Of a stretch of DNA of 64,000 nt, positions 18,270-26,039 are shown one piece after another. The position numbers were made by a program, and so were the translations under genes. The stretch spans positions 124,001 through 188,000 of the forward strand of contig JAVKFY010000040.1 in assembly GCA_040223615.1 (NCBI GenBank), given 5' to 3'. The number at the start of each line of letters is the position of its first letter. Position 1 is the stretch's first letter. The DNA is from JAVKFY01 sp040223615. Its GTDB lineage: Bacteria; Pseudomonadota; Alphaproteobacteria; GCA-2731375. The notes below the pieces were generated by a model. That model was not told the DNA's origin and did not search any database. It saw only the letters and a program-made list of their open reading frames with translations.

Positions 18270-19501
18270 CCCTGGCGAATGACGAGCGGCGCTGGGCCGA
18301 CCCGGGCCTGACCCGGGTGCCGTACTGGCTGTATCGCGATCCGGAGATCCTGGCGCGCGAGCGCGAGCGGCTGTTCATGGGCCGGACCTGGAACTACGTC
18401 GCGCTGGATTGCGAGCTGCCGGAGCCGGGTGACTACAAGACCTCGTTCGTCGGCGACGTGCCGGTGATCGTGGTGCGGGGGCCGGACGGCGAAGTGCGGG
18501 TGCTGGAGAACCGCTGCGCGCATCGCGGCGCCCAGGTCTGCCTGAAGCGCTTCGGCAACGCCAAGCGGCTGACCTGCGTCTACCACGCCTGGAGCTACGA
18601 TCTCGACGGCAAGCTGGTCGGCGTCGCCTTCCGCAACGGGGTGAGGGGCGAGGGCGGCATGCCGGACTCGTTCGACGCGGCCGAACACGGCCTGCGCCGG
18701 CTCAACGCTGAGGTCTATCACGGCCTGGTCTTCGCCAGCTTCGCGGCCGACATGCCCGCGGTGGAGAGCTATCTCGGGCCGGTGATCGCCGAGCGCGTGA
18801 AACGGGTGTTCAACCGGCCGGTGAAGGTGCTGGGCCAGACCACGCAAGAGCTGCCGAACAACTGGAAGCTCTACGTCGAGAACGTGAAGGACAGTTACCA
18901 CGCCTCGATCCTGCATACCTTCTTCACGACGTTCAAAATCAACCGGCTGTCGCAGTCCGGCGGCATCCTGGTCGACGACAGCGGCGGCAACCACGTCAGC
19001 TATTCCAAGATCGAGGTGCCGAGCGACGATCCGGATTACGACGTGGCGGGGCTGCGCTCGGACCAGGACGGCCTGCGGCTGCGGGACACGACGATGCTGG
19101 CCGGGCGCGACGAGTGGGGCGACGGCATCACGCTGCAGATCCTCACCGTGTTCCCGAACTTCGTGATCCAGCAGATCCAGAACAGCCTGGCGGTGCGCCA
19201 GGTGATCCCGCGCGGGCTCGACCGCACCGACGTGAACTGGACGCTGTTCGGCTATGCCGACGAGGACGAGGAGCTGACCCGGCTCCGCGTCACGCAATCG
19301 AACCTGGTCGGGCCGGCGGGCTACATCTCGATGGAGGATGGCTGCGTCGGCGGCTTCGTGCAGCGCGCGATCGGCGGCTCGGAAGAACTCGACTCGGTGG
19401 TGATGATGGGCGGCGAGGGCGCGGAGTCGCAGTCGACGCGCGCCACGGAAAGCTCGATCCGCGGCTTCTGGAAGGCCTACCGCGCCACCATGGACCTGTA
19501 G
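18266..19501 (+). CDS. Aromatic-ring-hydroxylating dioxygenase, alpha subunit (Rieske)
   Basis: The protein has 411 residues. The N-terminal Rieske domain has C84-A-H86 and C104-x2-H107 (RCAHRGAQVC, CVYHAW). The catalytic domain has the bridging D209 and iron ligands H212 and H217 in VKDSYHASILHTF. These enzymes add both atoms of O2 to an aromatic ring to give a cis-dihydrodiol, using electrons from a reductase/ferredoxin. The beta subunit gene follows 2 bp later. No reductase is encoded nearby, so electrons must come from elsewhere. Sequence style is that of benzoate/anthranilate/salicylate-like oxygenases; the substrate is unresolved. Confidence 0.94.
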   Translation: MTLANDERRWADPGLTRVPYWLYRDPEILARERERLFMGRTWNYVALDCELPEPGDYKTSFVGDVPVIVVRGPDGEVRVLENRCAHRGAQVCLKRFGNAKRLTCVYHAWSYDLDGKLVGVAFRNGVRGEGGMPDSFDAAEHGLRRLNAEVYHGLVFASFAADMPAVESYLGPVIAERVKRVFNRPVKVLGQTTQELPNNWKLYVENVKDSYHASILHTFFTTFKINRLSQSGGILVDDSGGNHVSYSKIEVPSDDPDYDVAGLRSDQDGLRLRDTTMLAGRDEWGDGITLQILTVFPNFVIQQIQNSLAVRQVIPRGLDRTDVNWTLFGYADEDEELTRLRVTQSNLVGPAGYISMEDGCVGGFVQRAIGGSEELDSVVMMGGEGAESQSTRATESSIRGFWKAYRATMDL

Positions 19502-19503
19502 CG

Positions 19504-19965
19504 ATGGACGACATGCTGGCCGTCGCGCGGCTGCAGCTCGACTACGCCGCGGCCGTCGACAACGACGCGCTGGAACGCTGGCCGGATTTCTTCACCGCCG
19601 ACGGCCTCTACCGCATCACCAACGCGGCGAACGAGGCGCGCGGCCTGCCGATCGGGATCGTGCACTGTGCCGGGCAGGCGATGATGCATGATCGCGTGCT
19701 CTCGTTGCGCGAGGCCAACGTCTACGAGGCGCAGCGCTATCGCCACCTGCTGTCGCTCCCGGTGGTGACGCGCGATGGCGATACGCTCAGCGCAACCACC
19801 AGCTTTCACGTCGCGCGCATCATGCAGGACGGCGCGACCCTGCTGTTCGCCACCGGCGAGTATCGCGACGTCGTGGTGCGCGACGGCGAGGCGCTGAAGT
19901 TCCGGCAGCGCGTGGTCGTGCTGGACAGCGAACGCATCGACACGCTGCTGGCGATACCGATCTGA
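19504..19965 (+). CDS. Aromatic-ring-hydroxylating dioxygenase, beta subunit
   Basis: The protein has 153 residues with the cone-shaped SnoaL/NTF2-like fold (LQLDYAAAVDNDALERWPDFF, then SLREANVYEAQRYRHLLSLP and alternating strands). It forms the structural small subunit of an alpha3beta3 oxygenase and has no metal ligands. It starts 2 bp after the alpha stop, with the expected order alpha then beta. An 82-bp gap containing a large hairpin separates it from the PdxA-family gene. Confidence 0.9.
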   Translation: MDDMLAVARLQLDYAAAVDNDALERWPDFFTADGLYRITNAANEARGLPIGIVHCAGQAMMHDRVLSLREANVYEAQRYRHLLSLPVVTRDGDTLSATTSFHVARIMQDGATLLFATGEYRDVVVRDGEALKFRQRVVVLDSERIDTLLAIPI

Positions 19966-19989
19966 TGGATTTTTCGTCCGCCATGAAAA

Positions 19990-20046
19990 CCCACTTCACC
20001 CCGACCCTCTCCCTCCTGAGGGCGGAGAGGCTCGGGGTGAGGTGGG
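19990..20046 (+). repeat. Long imperfect palindrome overlapping a ribosome-binding site
   Basis: CCCACTTCACCCCGA (19990-20004) pairs with TCGGGGTGAGGTGGG (20032-20046) with one G-T wobble, and an inner CCTCTCC/GGAGAGG stem adds 7 bp. It ends one base before the ATG of the PdxA-family gene, so the Shine-Dalgarno-like GAGG lies inside the 3' arm. The sequence resembles a dispersed palindrome common in Proteobacteria; it may be an mRNA processing or translation-control structure here. Confidence 0.7.
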
Positions 20047-20047
20047 G

Positions 20048-20992
20048 ATGTCGATGACGACAAAGCCACGCATCGCGCTGGCCATCGGCGATCCCAACGG
20101 GGTCGGCCCGGAGATTTGCCTGAAGACCTGCGCCACGACGGACGCCGCCGACCTCACGGTGGTCGGTGAACGGGCGGTGCTGGCGTCCTACGCCGACAGG
20201 CTCGGCCTGCCGATGCCGGAGACGATCCATGAGCCCGGCACGACCACCGAGGTCCAGGCCGGCGTCATTGCCGACGACGCCGGCCGTGCGACTGTGGCCG
20301 CCGCCGAAGCCGCGATCCGGCTGGCCGAGGCCGGCGCGGTCGACGCGGTGGTCGCCGCCCCGCACAACGAGACGGCGGTGAACCGGGCCGGGATCGCCTT
20401 CGACGGCTATCCGGGCCTGCTGGCGCGCGCGACCGGGACCGACCCGGATGCCGTGTTCCTGATGCTGGTCGGGCCGGGCCACCGCATCGTCAACGTCACA
20501 TTGCACGTCTCGGTGCGCGAGGCGCTCGACCTGCTGACCACCGAACGGATCGTGACGGCGGCGCGGGCGGCCGACGCCGCTTGTCGTCGCTTCGGCATCG
20601 AAGCGCCTCGGATCGGCGTCTGCGGCATCAATCCGCACGCCAGCGAAGGCGGCCTGTTCGGGCCGGAGGACCAGGCAGTGGTCGTGCCGGCGGTCGAACG
20701 GGCGCGCGCATCCGGTCTTGCGATCGACGGGCCGGTCGGCGCCGACGTGCTGCTGGCCGAGGGCGGCCACGACGCCTACCTGGCGATGTTTCACGACCAG
20801 GCGCACATCCCGATCAAGCTGGCCGGGCGCGGCAACTCCTATGGGCTATCGATCGGCGCGCCGGTGCTGTTCGCCACCGTGGCGCACGGCAGCGCACACG
20901 ACATCGCCGGCCAGGGCCGGGCCGATCCGGCGGCGCTTGCCGGGGTGGTGCGACAGATGGCGGCCACGCTACGCTCGGCCGCAGGAGGATAA
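20048..20992 (+). CDS. PdxA-family dehydrogenase (4-hydroxythreonine-4-phosphate or dihydrodiol-carboxylate dehydrogenase)
   Basis: The protein has 314 residues from the ATG at 20048; an ATG at 20054 also has a usable site. The family fold is shown by ALAIGDPNGVGPEI at the N-terminus. Metal-binding histidines lie in NVTLHVSVREAL, GINPHASEGG and MFHDQAHIPIK. Family knowledge: PdxA makes the vitamin B6 precursor, but TphB of terephthalate breakdown, which oxidises a cis-dihydrodiol carboxylate with loss of CO2, is in the same family. Lying after dioxygenase alpha and beta genes, and not near pdxJ or ksgA, it is more likely the catabolic type (inference). Confidence 0.85.
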   Translation: MSMTTKPRIALAIGDPNGVGPEICLKTCATTDAADLTVVGERAVLASYADRLGLPMPETIHEPGTTTEVQAGVIADDAGRATVAAAEAAIRLAEAGAVDAVVAAPHNETAVNRAGIAFDGYPGLLARATGTDPDAVFLMLVGPGHRIVNVTLHVSVREALDLLTTERIVTAARAADAACRRFGIEAPRIGVCGINPHASEGGLFGPEDQAVVVPAVERARASGLAIDGPVGADVLLAEGGHDAYLAMFHDQAHIPIKLAGRGNSYGLSIGAPVLFATVAHGSAHDIAGQGRADPAALAGVVRQMAATLRSAAGG

Positions 20993-20996
20993 GGTC

Positions 20997-22031
20997 ATGT
21001 TCTTGCGCAACTGCTGGTACGTCGCGGCCTGGGATCACGAGGTCAAGCGCCTGGAAACCATGCGCCGGGTGCTGCTGGACGAGCCGGTGCTGCTCTACCG
21101 CGACACCCAGGGCAAGGCGGTGGCGCTGGAGGATCGCTGCTGCCACCGACATGCGCCGCTGTCGATGGGCCGGCTGCGCGGCGACCGCGTGGAGTGCCTC
21201 TACCACGGCTTGCAGTTCGACCAGACCGGCGCCTGCGTCCACATCCCCTGGCAGGACTCGATTCCGCCGGACGCGCGGGTGAAGAGCTTTCCGGTGGTCG
21301 AGCGCGACCGCTTCGTGTGGATCTGGATGGGCGATCCGGCCAAGGCCGACCCGGCGCTGATCGCCGATTTCCACTGGCTCGACGATCCGGAGTGGACCGC
21401 GACCGGCGACCTGATCCACATGGCGGGTAACTACATGCTGATCGTCGAGAACCTGCTCGACCTCAGCCACCTCAAGTTCCTGCACAAGGATTCGCTCGGC
21501 ACCAGCTACGTGCCGGACGACGAGGTTCCGGTGCGCTACAAGCGCGACGGCGAGCGGGTGCGGGTCGAGCGCTTCATCCACGACGACCAGCCGCCCGGCT
21601 ATTTCCGGATCATCAGCGGCATCGAGCGCGAGGCCAAGGTCGACCGCTGGATGGTGCTGGACTTCTCGCCGCCGTCGATGGTGACGCTCGACATCGGCGT
21701 GCAGCCGGCCGGTCAGGGCGCCATGCAAGGCAAGCGCAATTCGGACGTCACCACCTACAACCTCAACGCCATCACGCCGGAGAGCGAGCGCTCCACGCAT
21801 TATTTCTGGGCGCAGGCGCAGAACTTCACCAACGGCGACCGCACACTGGCCGAGCTCGACTTCCGGCTGGTGCGCAAGGCGTTCGAGGAGGACAAGATGA
21901 TCATCGAGGGCCAGCAGAAGAATATCGACCTGGCGCCCGACACGCCGCGGCTGAATATTGCCACCGACGGCGGCGGGTTGCTGGCACGGCAGATCGTCGA
22001 CCGGCTGATCGCCGCCGAACAGGCGGCCTGA
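20997..22031 (+). CDS. Rieske oxygenase, single-component VanA/phthalate-oxygenase type
   Basis: The protein has 344 residues; GCAGGAGG precedes the ATG, 4 bp after the PdxA-like stop. The Rieske ligands are C48/H50 (RCCHRHAPLS) and C67/H70 (CLYHGLQFD). The mononuclear iron site is near NYMLIVENLLDLSHLKFLH. These alpha3 enzymes demethylate methoxy-arenes (vanillate) or hydroxylate phthalate-like acids and need a separate reductase, absent here. With the upstream alpha/beta oxygenase it makes two Rieske oxygenases in one operon, suggesting a substrate that needs O-dealkylation as well as ring attack. Confidence 0.93.
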   Translation: MFLRNCWYVAAWDHEVKRLETMRRVLLDEPVLLYRDTQGKAVALEDRCCHRHAPLSMGRLRGDRVECLYHGLQFDQTGACVHIPWQDSIPPDARVKSFPVVERDRFVWIWMGDPAKADPALIADFHWLDDPEWTATGDLIHMAGNYMLIVENLLDLSHLKFLHKDSLGTSYVPDDEVPVRYKRDGERVRVERFIHDDQPPGYFRIISGIEREAKVDRWMVLDFSPPSMVTLDIGVQPAGQGAMQGKRNSDVTTYNLNAITPESERSTHYFWAQAQNFTNGDRTLAELDFRLVRKAFEEDKMIIEGQQKNIDLAPDTPRLNIATDGGGLLARQIVDRLIAAEQAA

Positions 22032-22034
22032 GCC

Positions 22035-22871
22035 ATGGCGGAAGACCAGGTCGTCATCCTCGGAAGCCGGCGCTATCGCGTCGAACGCGACTGGGCGAAG
22101 TGGCCGGCCGATGTCGCCAAGGGTTTTCTGAGCCAGGTCGCGGTCGACTCGAACGGCAACGTCTACCTGCTGCAACGCGGTGCGACTCCAGTTGTGGTGT
22201 TCGATCCGGAGGGCAACTTCGTCGCGGCGTGGGGTGACGAGCTGATCGCCGACGGACACGGCATCTACATCGACGGCGACGACCGCGTGTTCATCGTCGA
22301 TCGCGACGCGCATCAGATCGTGGTCACCGACACCGACGGCAACGAACTGTCCCGGCTGGGAGAGCGCCACGTGCCGCACGACGGCGCGCCGTTCAATCAT
22401 CCGACGCATGCCAGCGTGGCGCCGGATGGCGACATCTATGTCTCCGACGGCTACGGCAACACCAACGTGCACCGCTTCGCCGCCGACGGCCACCATCTGG
22501 CGACCTGGGGCGGCGCCGGGCAGGGTGCGGGCGAGTTCTCCACGCCGCACTCGACCTGGGCCGGTGCCGAGCAGGTGCTGGTCGCCGACCGCGAGAACGA
22601 CCGTATCCAGGTGTTCGACCGTGAGGGCGCCGCGCTTGCCGAATGGCGCGGCGTGTACCACCCGATGGCGATCTGGCAGGACGCGGACGGCCTTACCATC
22701 GTCTCCGACCAGACCCCGCGCCTGGTCGCCTACGACCGTGATGGCGCCATCGTCGGCCGCTGCCGCGGCGCCATCAACGGCGCCCACGGCCTCTACGGCG
22801 ACAAGGCCGGCAACCTGTTCATGTCGGAACTGCCGCCGGCCGGGCTGACGCGGCTGGCGCGACTTCAATAA
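22035..22871 (+). CDS. NHL-repeat beta-propeller protein
   Basis: The protein has 278 residues starting 3 bp after the Rieske oxygenase. At least five NHL-like repeats are visible (LSQVAVDSNGNVYLLQR, GIYIDGDDRVFIVDRD, HASVAPDGDIYVSDGYG, VLVADRENDRIQVFD). The arrangement resembles the lyase domain of peptidyl-alpha-hydroxyglycine amidating lyase and gluconolactonase-like enzymes, with conserved Asp/His at blade tops. There is no signal peptide, so it should be cytoplasmic. It may be a lactonase or lyase for the pathway; a scaffold role cannot be excluded. It ends the plus-strand series. Confidence 0.83.
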   Translation: MAEDQVVILGSRRYRVERDWAKWPADVAKGFLSQVAVDSNGNVYLLQRGATPVVVFDPEGNFVAAWGDELIADGHGIYIDGDDRVFIVDRDAHQIVVTDTDGNELSRLGERHVPHDGAPFNHPTHASVAPDGDIYVSDGYGNTNVHRFAADGHHLATWGGAGQGAGEFSTPHSTWAGAEQVLVADRENDRIQVFDREGAALAEWRGVYHPMAIWQDADGLTIVSDQTPRLVAYDRDGAIVGRCRGAINGAHGLYGDKAGNLFMSELPPAGLTRLARLQ

Positions 22872-22874
22872 GCT

Positions 22875-22955
22875 GTCATGCCGGCCTTGAGCCGGCATCC
22901 CATTCCGCAACGCCCCGAGATCTCGATATGGACCCCGGGTCAAGCCCGGGGTGAC
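22875..22955. repeat. Pair of CTTGA-loop palindromes between convergent genes
   Basis: Two hairpins with 8-bp perfect stems: ATGCCGGC/GCCGGCAT (22878-22898, loop CTTGA) and ACCCCGGG/CCCGGGGT (22932-22952, loop TCAAG, the reverse complement). They are in opposite orientation, about 33 bp apart, and lie between the convergent NHL and decarboxylase genes, where they could also act as a two-way transcription stop. Confidence 0.8.
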
Positions 22956-22965
22956 GAGGCAGGCT

Positions 22966-24630
22966 TCAGACGTCCTTTTCGACCATCACGTCGAGCAGCA
23001 TCGGCTTGCCGCTGGCCGTCGCTTCCTTGATCGCCGGGGCGATGTCGGCCGGGTCGGTGATCCGCTTCGCCTGCATGCCCATCGAATTCGCCAGGCCGAC
23101 GAAGTCGAGCTTCGGGTTGTCGAAGTCCATGCCGACGAAATGCTCGTTGCCGTGGAATGCCTTCAGGCGCTGCTTGATGATGCGGTAGCTCATGTTGTTG
23201 CAGATCACGTAGGTGATCGGCAGTTGCCTGTTGGCGGCGGTCCACAGCGCCTGGATCGAGTACATCGCCGAGCCGTCGCCGATGATCGCCACCAGCGGCC
23301 GGTCGGGCTTGGCCGCCGCCGCGCCGACCGCGGCCGCGATGCCCCAGCCGATGCCGCCGGCAGTCAACGCGTAGTAGCTGTTCTTGTCGGTGAAGGGCAG
23401 GAACTGCAGCAGCGTGTTGGCCGTGGTCAGGCCCTCGTTCACCACCACCGCGTTGTCGGGTAGCGACTCGGCGATCTGGTACATCATGTAGTCGCCGGAG
23501 ATCGGATTCTGCGACGCCTTGGCGGCGGCGCGCTCGACGGCAGCCTTGCGCTTGGCGGTCCAATTCTTGCCCTCGACCGCCTTCAGCCGGGCGGCGGCCC
23601 TGTCGGCATGCGCCTCGCCGCCGCGCTCGGCCAGCAGCGGGATCAGCGCCTTCAGCGTCTCCCTGACGTGCGCCTGCACCGCCAGCTCGGTCGGGAAGTT
23701 CTTGCCCATCTCCCAGTCGCGCAGGCCGATCTGCACCACGGCCATGCCTTCGGGCAGCGGCTCGACCTCGCTGTAGACCGACATGCGCAGTACGTCGGCG
23801 CCGACCACGACCAGCAGGTCATGCTCCGCCATGACGCTGCGCACCCACTTCTGGTCGCGGTTCAGCGAGCCCATGTAGGCCGGGTGGCGCGAGGGGAAGT
23901 GGGCGCCGCTGTTCACCGTCTGCTGCCAGGCCGGCGCGCCCAGCGCCTCGGCCAGTTGCGCCACCTCGTCGAAGGCGTCGGCGGAGACGATCTCGTCGCC
24001 GGACACGATCACCGGGCGTTCCGCCTTCAGTAGCCGGTCGGCGAGCTTTTCCAGCACCGCGTCGGACGGTCGGTTCTCCTGCTCCACGCGGGTCGAGTGG
24101 CCGAGGTCGATGCCGCCCTCGTCGTTCAGGATGTCGCCGGGCAGCGAGATGAACACCGGGCCCTTGGGCTCGGCCATCGCCACCTTGGCGGCGCGGTGCA
24201 TGACCCGTGGCAGGTCTTCCAGCCGGTTGATTTCGGTCGCCCACTTCACCACCGGCTCGGCGATCGGCACCAGCGGCGCGTAGAGCAGCGGCTCGGTCAG
24301 GCCGTGGCCCTGCTCCTGCTGCCCAGCGGTGACGATCATCGGCACGTTGGCGAACTGGGCGCCGTAGATCGCGCCGATAGCGTTGCCCAGGCCGGGGGCG
24401 ACGTGGACGTTGCAGGAGACCAGCTCGCCGGACGCCCGCGCGTAGCCGTCCGCCATGTAGACCACCACCGATTCCTGCAGGCCCAGGACGTAGTTCAGGT
24501 CCTGGTGCTCGCGCAGCGCGTCCATGATCGGCAGCTCGGTGGTGCCGGGGTTGCCGAACAGGTGGGTGACGCCCTCGTCCTTGAGCAAGGCGAGGAAAGC
24601 GGAGCGGCCGGTGATGGCGTTCACGGACAT
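22966..24630 (-). CDS. Thiamine-diphosphate enzyme, benzoylformate decarboxylase-like
   Basis: The protein has 554 residues. The ThDP-activating Glu is E53 in LQESVVVYMADGYA; the Mg-ThDP motif is IIGDGSAMYSIQALWTAANR...NN in the C-terminal third. Similarity to benzoylformate decarboxylase is strong in the N-terminal active-site loop GNPGTTELP and in NVHVAPGLGN, where H76 matches the catalytic His70. The catalytic Ser26 position is Thr here (T30). It would decarboxylate an aromatic 2-oxo acid to an aldehyde. It converges on the aromatic catabolic series, to which it may contribute, but is transcribed separately. Confidence 0.88.
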   Translation of the reverse strand: MSVNAITGRSAFLALLKDEGVTHLFGNPGTTELPIMDALREHQDLNYVLGLQESVVVYMADGYARASGELVSCNVHVAPGLGNAIGAIYGAQFANVPMIVTAGQQEQGHGLTEPLLYAPLVPIAEPVVKWATEINRLEDLPRVMHRAAKVAMAEPKGPVFISLPGDILNDEGGIDLGHSTRVEQENRPSDAVLEKLADRLLKAERPVIVSGDEIVSADAFDEVAQLAEALGAPAWQQTVNSGAHFPSRHPAYMGSLNRDQKWVRSVMAEHDLLVVVGADVLRMSVYSEVEPLPEGMAVVQIGLRDWEMGKNFPTELAVQAHVRETLKALIPLLAERGGEAHADRAAARLKAVEGKNWTAKRKAAVERAAAKASQNPISGDYMMYQIAESLPDNAVVVNEGLTTANTLLQFLPFTDKNSYYALTAGGIGWGIAAAVGAAAAKPDRPLVAIIGDGSAMYSIQALWTAANRQLPITYVICNNMSYRIIKQRLKAFHGNEHFVGMDFDNPKLDFVGLANSMGMQAKRITDPADIAPAIKEATASGKPMLLDVMVEKDV

Positions 24631-24707
24631 GGCTGGTTCCAGGCTTGTGGGATCGTTCTGATCGCCAAGCCTAGCACAGCCGGCAGGGGCTCACGTCAAG
24701 CGGGCGG

Positions 24708-25859
24708 TCAGCTCGGCATCGCACGCGGCTGGGCGCGGCGCTCGCGCCGGAGCGGCGGGCCGGCGGTATCGTCGAAGGCATCGGCGCTGATCGAGCAGTC
24801 GAAGGTCGGGACCGTCTGAACCAGTCGCTGCAGCAGGGTCAGGTCGCTGCGGTAGCTGGCCGAGGTGCCGGTGCCGGCGAAGTGCGCGAACAGGCTTTGC
24901 GCGGCGCCGCCGAAGGCGATGCGGAAGACCGCGTTGGCGACCCGCGGCTCGGCGGCCTCGACCGGGATGCGTTGCAGCTCGCGGCTGCGCGCCGGGCCGG
25001 CGGTGTCGGGCAGCAGGATGCCGACCACCGGCGCCTGTTCGGCGCGGCCGGCGCCCATGGCATCGGCGAACTGGCGTGGCGTCAGGACCAGGCGGCCGTC
25101 GTCGGTCGGTTGCGGCACCGCGCGGGCGGCGCGCTCGGCCGGGGTCAGAAAGGCGCTGTCGGCATCGTGCACCAGCCGCGCCAGGTCGCCGCCGAGCAGG
25201 CGCGGCGTGTCGGGCCGGACCTCGACGATCGACGGCACGCCCATGGCCATGAAGCCGTCGCCCTGGGCCAGCAGCACCACGAGCTGGTCGGCCAGGTAGG
25301 TCGCGCCAGGTTGGCGCAGCAGGTGGGCGAGCAGGGTGGTCTTGCCGCTGCGCGGCGGGCCGACCACCAGCAGGGCCTGGCCGTCGACGATCAGCGCGGC
25401 GGCCTGCAAGATCAAAGCGCGGCGCTGGCAGGCGGTGGCCAGGCCGACCTCGCGCAGGATATGCAGCAGGCGCAGCCGGGCGCGCAGGTTGTCGCGGCGC
25501 GCGACGATGCGGACGCGGTGCTCGCCGACCACGTAGAACAGGTCGAAATCGGGGTCGTAGAGCGTCCGTTCGCCGCCGTCGAAGGTATGGTCCAGCGCGG
25601 CGACGTGACGGCGGTGGCGCGCGAAGGTCGGCACCGGCGAGACCAGCGTCGGAACCGGGCGTTGCCGCAGTCCGGCATGCACCGCGTCGTCGTTGATCAG
25701 TTCGACGCTGAGCCGCACCGGCCCGGGGGCGGTTTCGGGCACGATCCCGGCCAGCCAGTCGAGCGGTTCAGGCTGGTTGGCGGCGACATCGACCGCCGCA
25801 CCTGCGAAGGTGAAGCGGCGAGGGGAGAAAGCGGACACCGGCATTTCCTCGGCTGGCAC
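24708..25859 (-). CDS. HprK-like P-loop protein of unknown role
   Basis: The protein has 383 residues from a GTG; an ATG at 25844 would give a protein five residues shorter. A Walker A motif VGPPRSGKTTL spans residues ~166-176, followed by GATYLADQLVVLL as a Walker B-like strand, an arrangement typical of HPr kinase-like proteins found outside the PTS. The N-terminal ~130 residues are poorly conserved (RRHVAALDHTF, RTLYDPDFDLFYVVG). There is no HPr or PTS gene nearby. Related proteins accompany asparagine synthetase or PqqD-like peptide clusters, but no such partner is present. The gene is divergent from the L,D-transpeptidase. Confidence 0.65.
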   Translation of the reverse strand: MPAEEMPVSAFSPRRFTFAGAAVDVAANQPEPLDWLAGIVPETAPGPVRLSVELINDDAVHAGLRQRPVPTLVSPVPTFARHRRHVAALDHTFDGGERTLYDPDFDLFYVVGEHRVRIVARRDNLRARLRLLHILREVGLATACQRRALILQAAALIVDGQALLVVGPPRSGKTTLLAHLLRQPGATYLADQLVVLLAQGDGFMAMGVPSIVEVRPDTPRLLGGDLARLVHDADSAFLTPAERAARAVPQPTDDGRLVLTPRQFADAMGAGRAEQAPVVGILLPDTAGPARSRELQRIPVEAAEPRVANAVFRIAFGGAAQSLFAHFAGTGTSASYRSDLTLLQRLVQTVPTFDCSISADAFDDTAGPPLRRERRAQPRAMPS

Positions 25860-26039
25860 TCAAATCACACGTTCTTGCGGCCCATTCGTGGGTCACTGGC
25901 TTGCGGCCCATTCAGGGACGACTGGTCCATTTTTGGCCAGATATCCCGGGCTCTAGTGGGGTCGAAGCAAGAACGGCGCCAACTCACCTTGTTACCGGGG
26001 TTGAGGTACAATGCCGATGTCGACAAAAGGGAGTCGCTT

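Noticed and set aside
22875..22955. CRISPR-like repeats
   Set aside because: The repeats are hairpins in pairs with no regular array or spacers of uniform length.
25874..25913. Direct repeat of a 14-bp sequence (CTTGCGGCCCATTC) before the L,D-transpeptidase gene
   Set aside because: The two copies are 12 bp apart in a divergent spacer and could be an operator, but there is no symmetry or regulator gene to support this, so it was not called.
24882..26039. N-terminal extension of the L,D-transpeptidase
   Set aside because: The extension is antisense to the HprK-like gene, and a signal peptide begins at the GTG at 26040.
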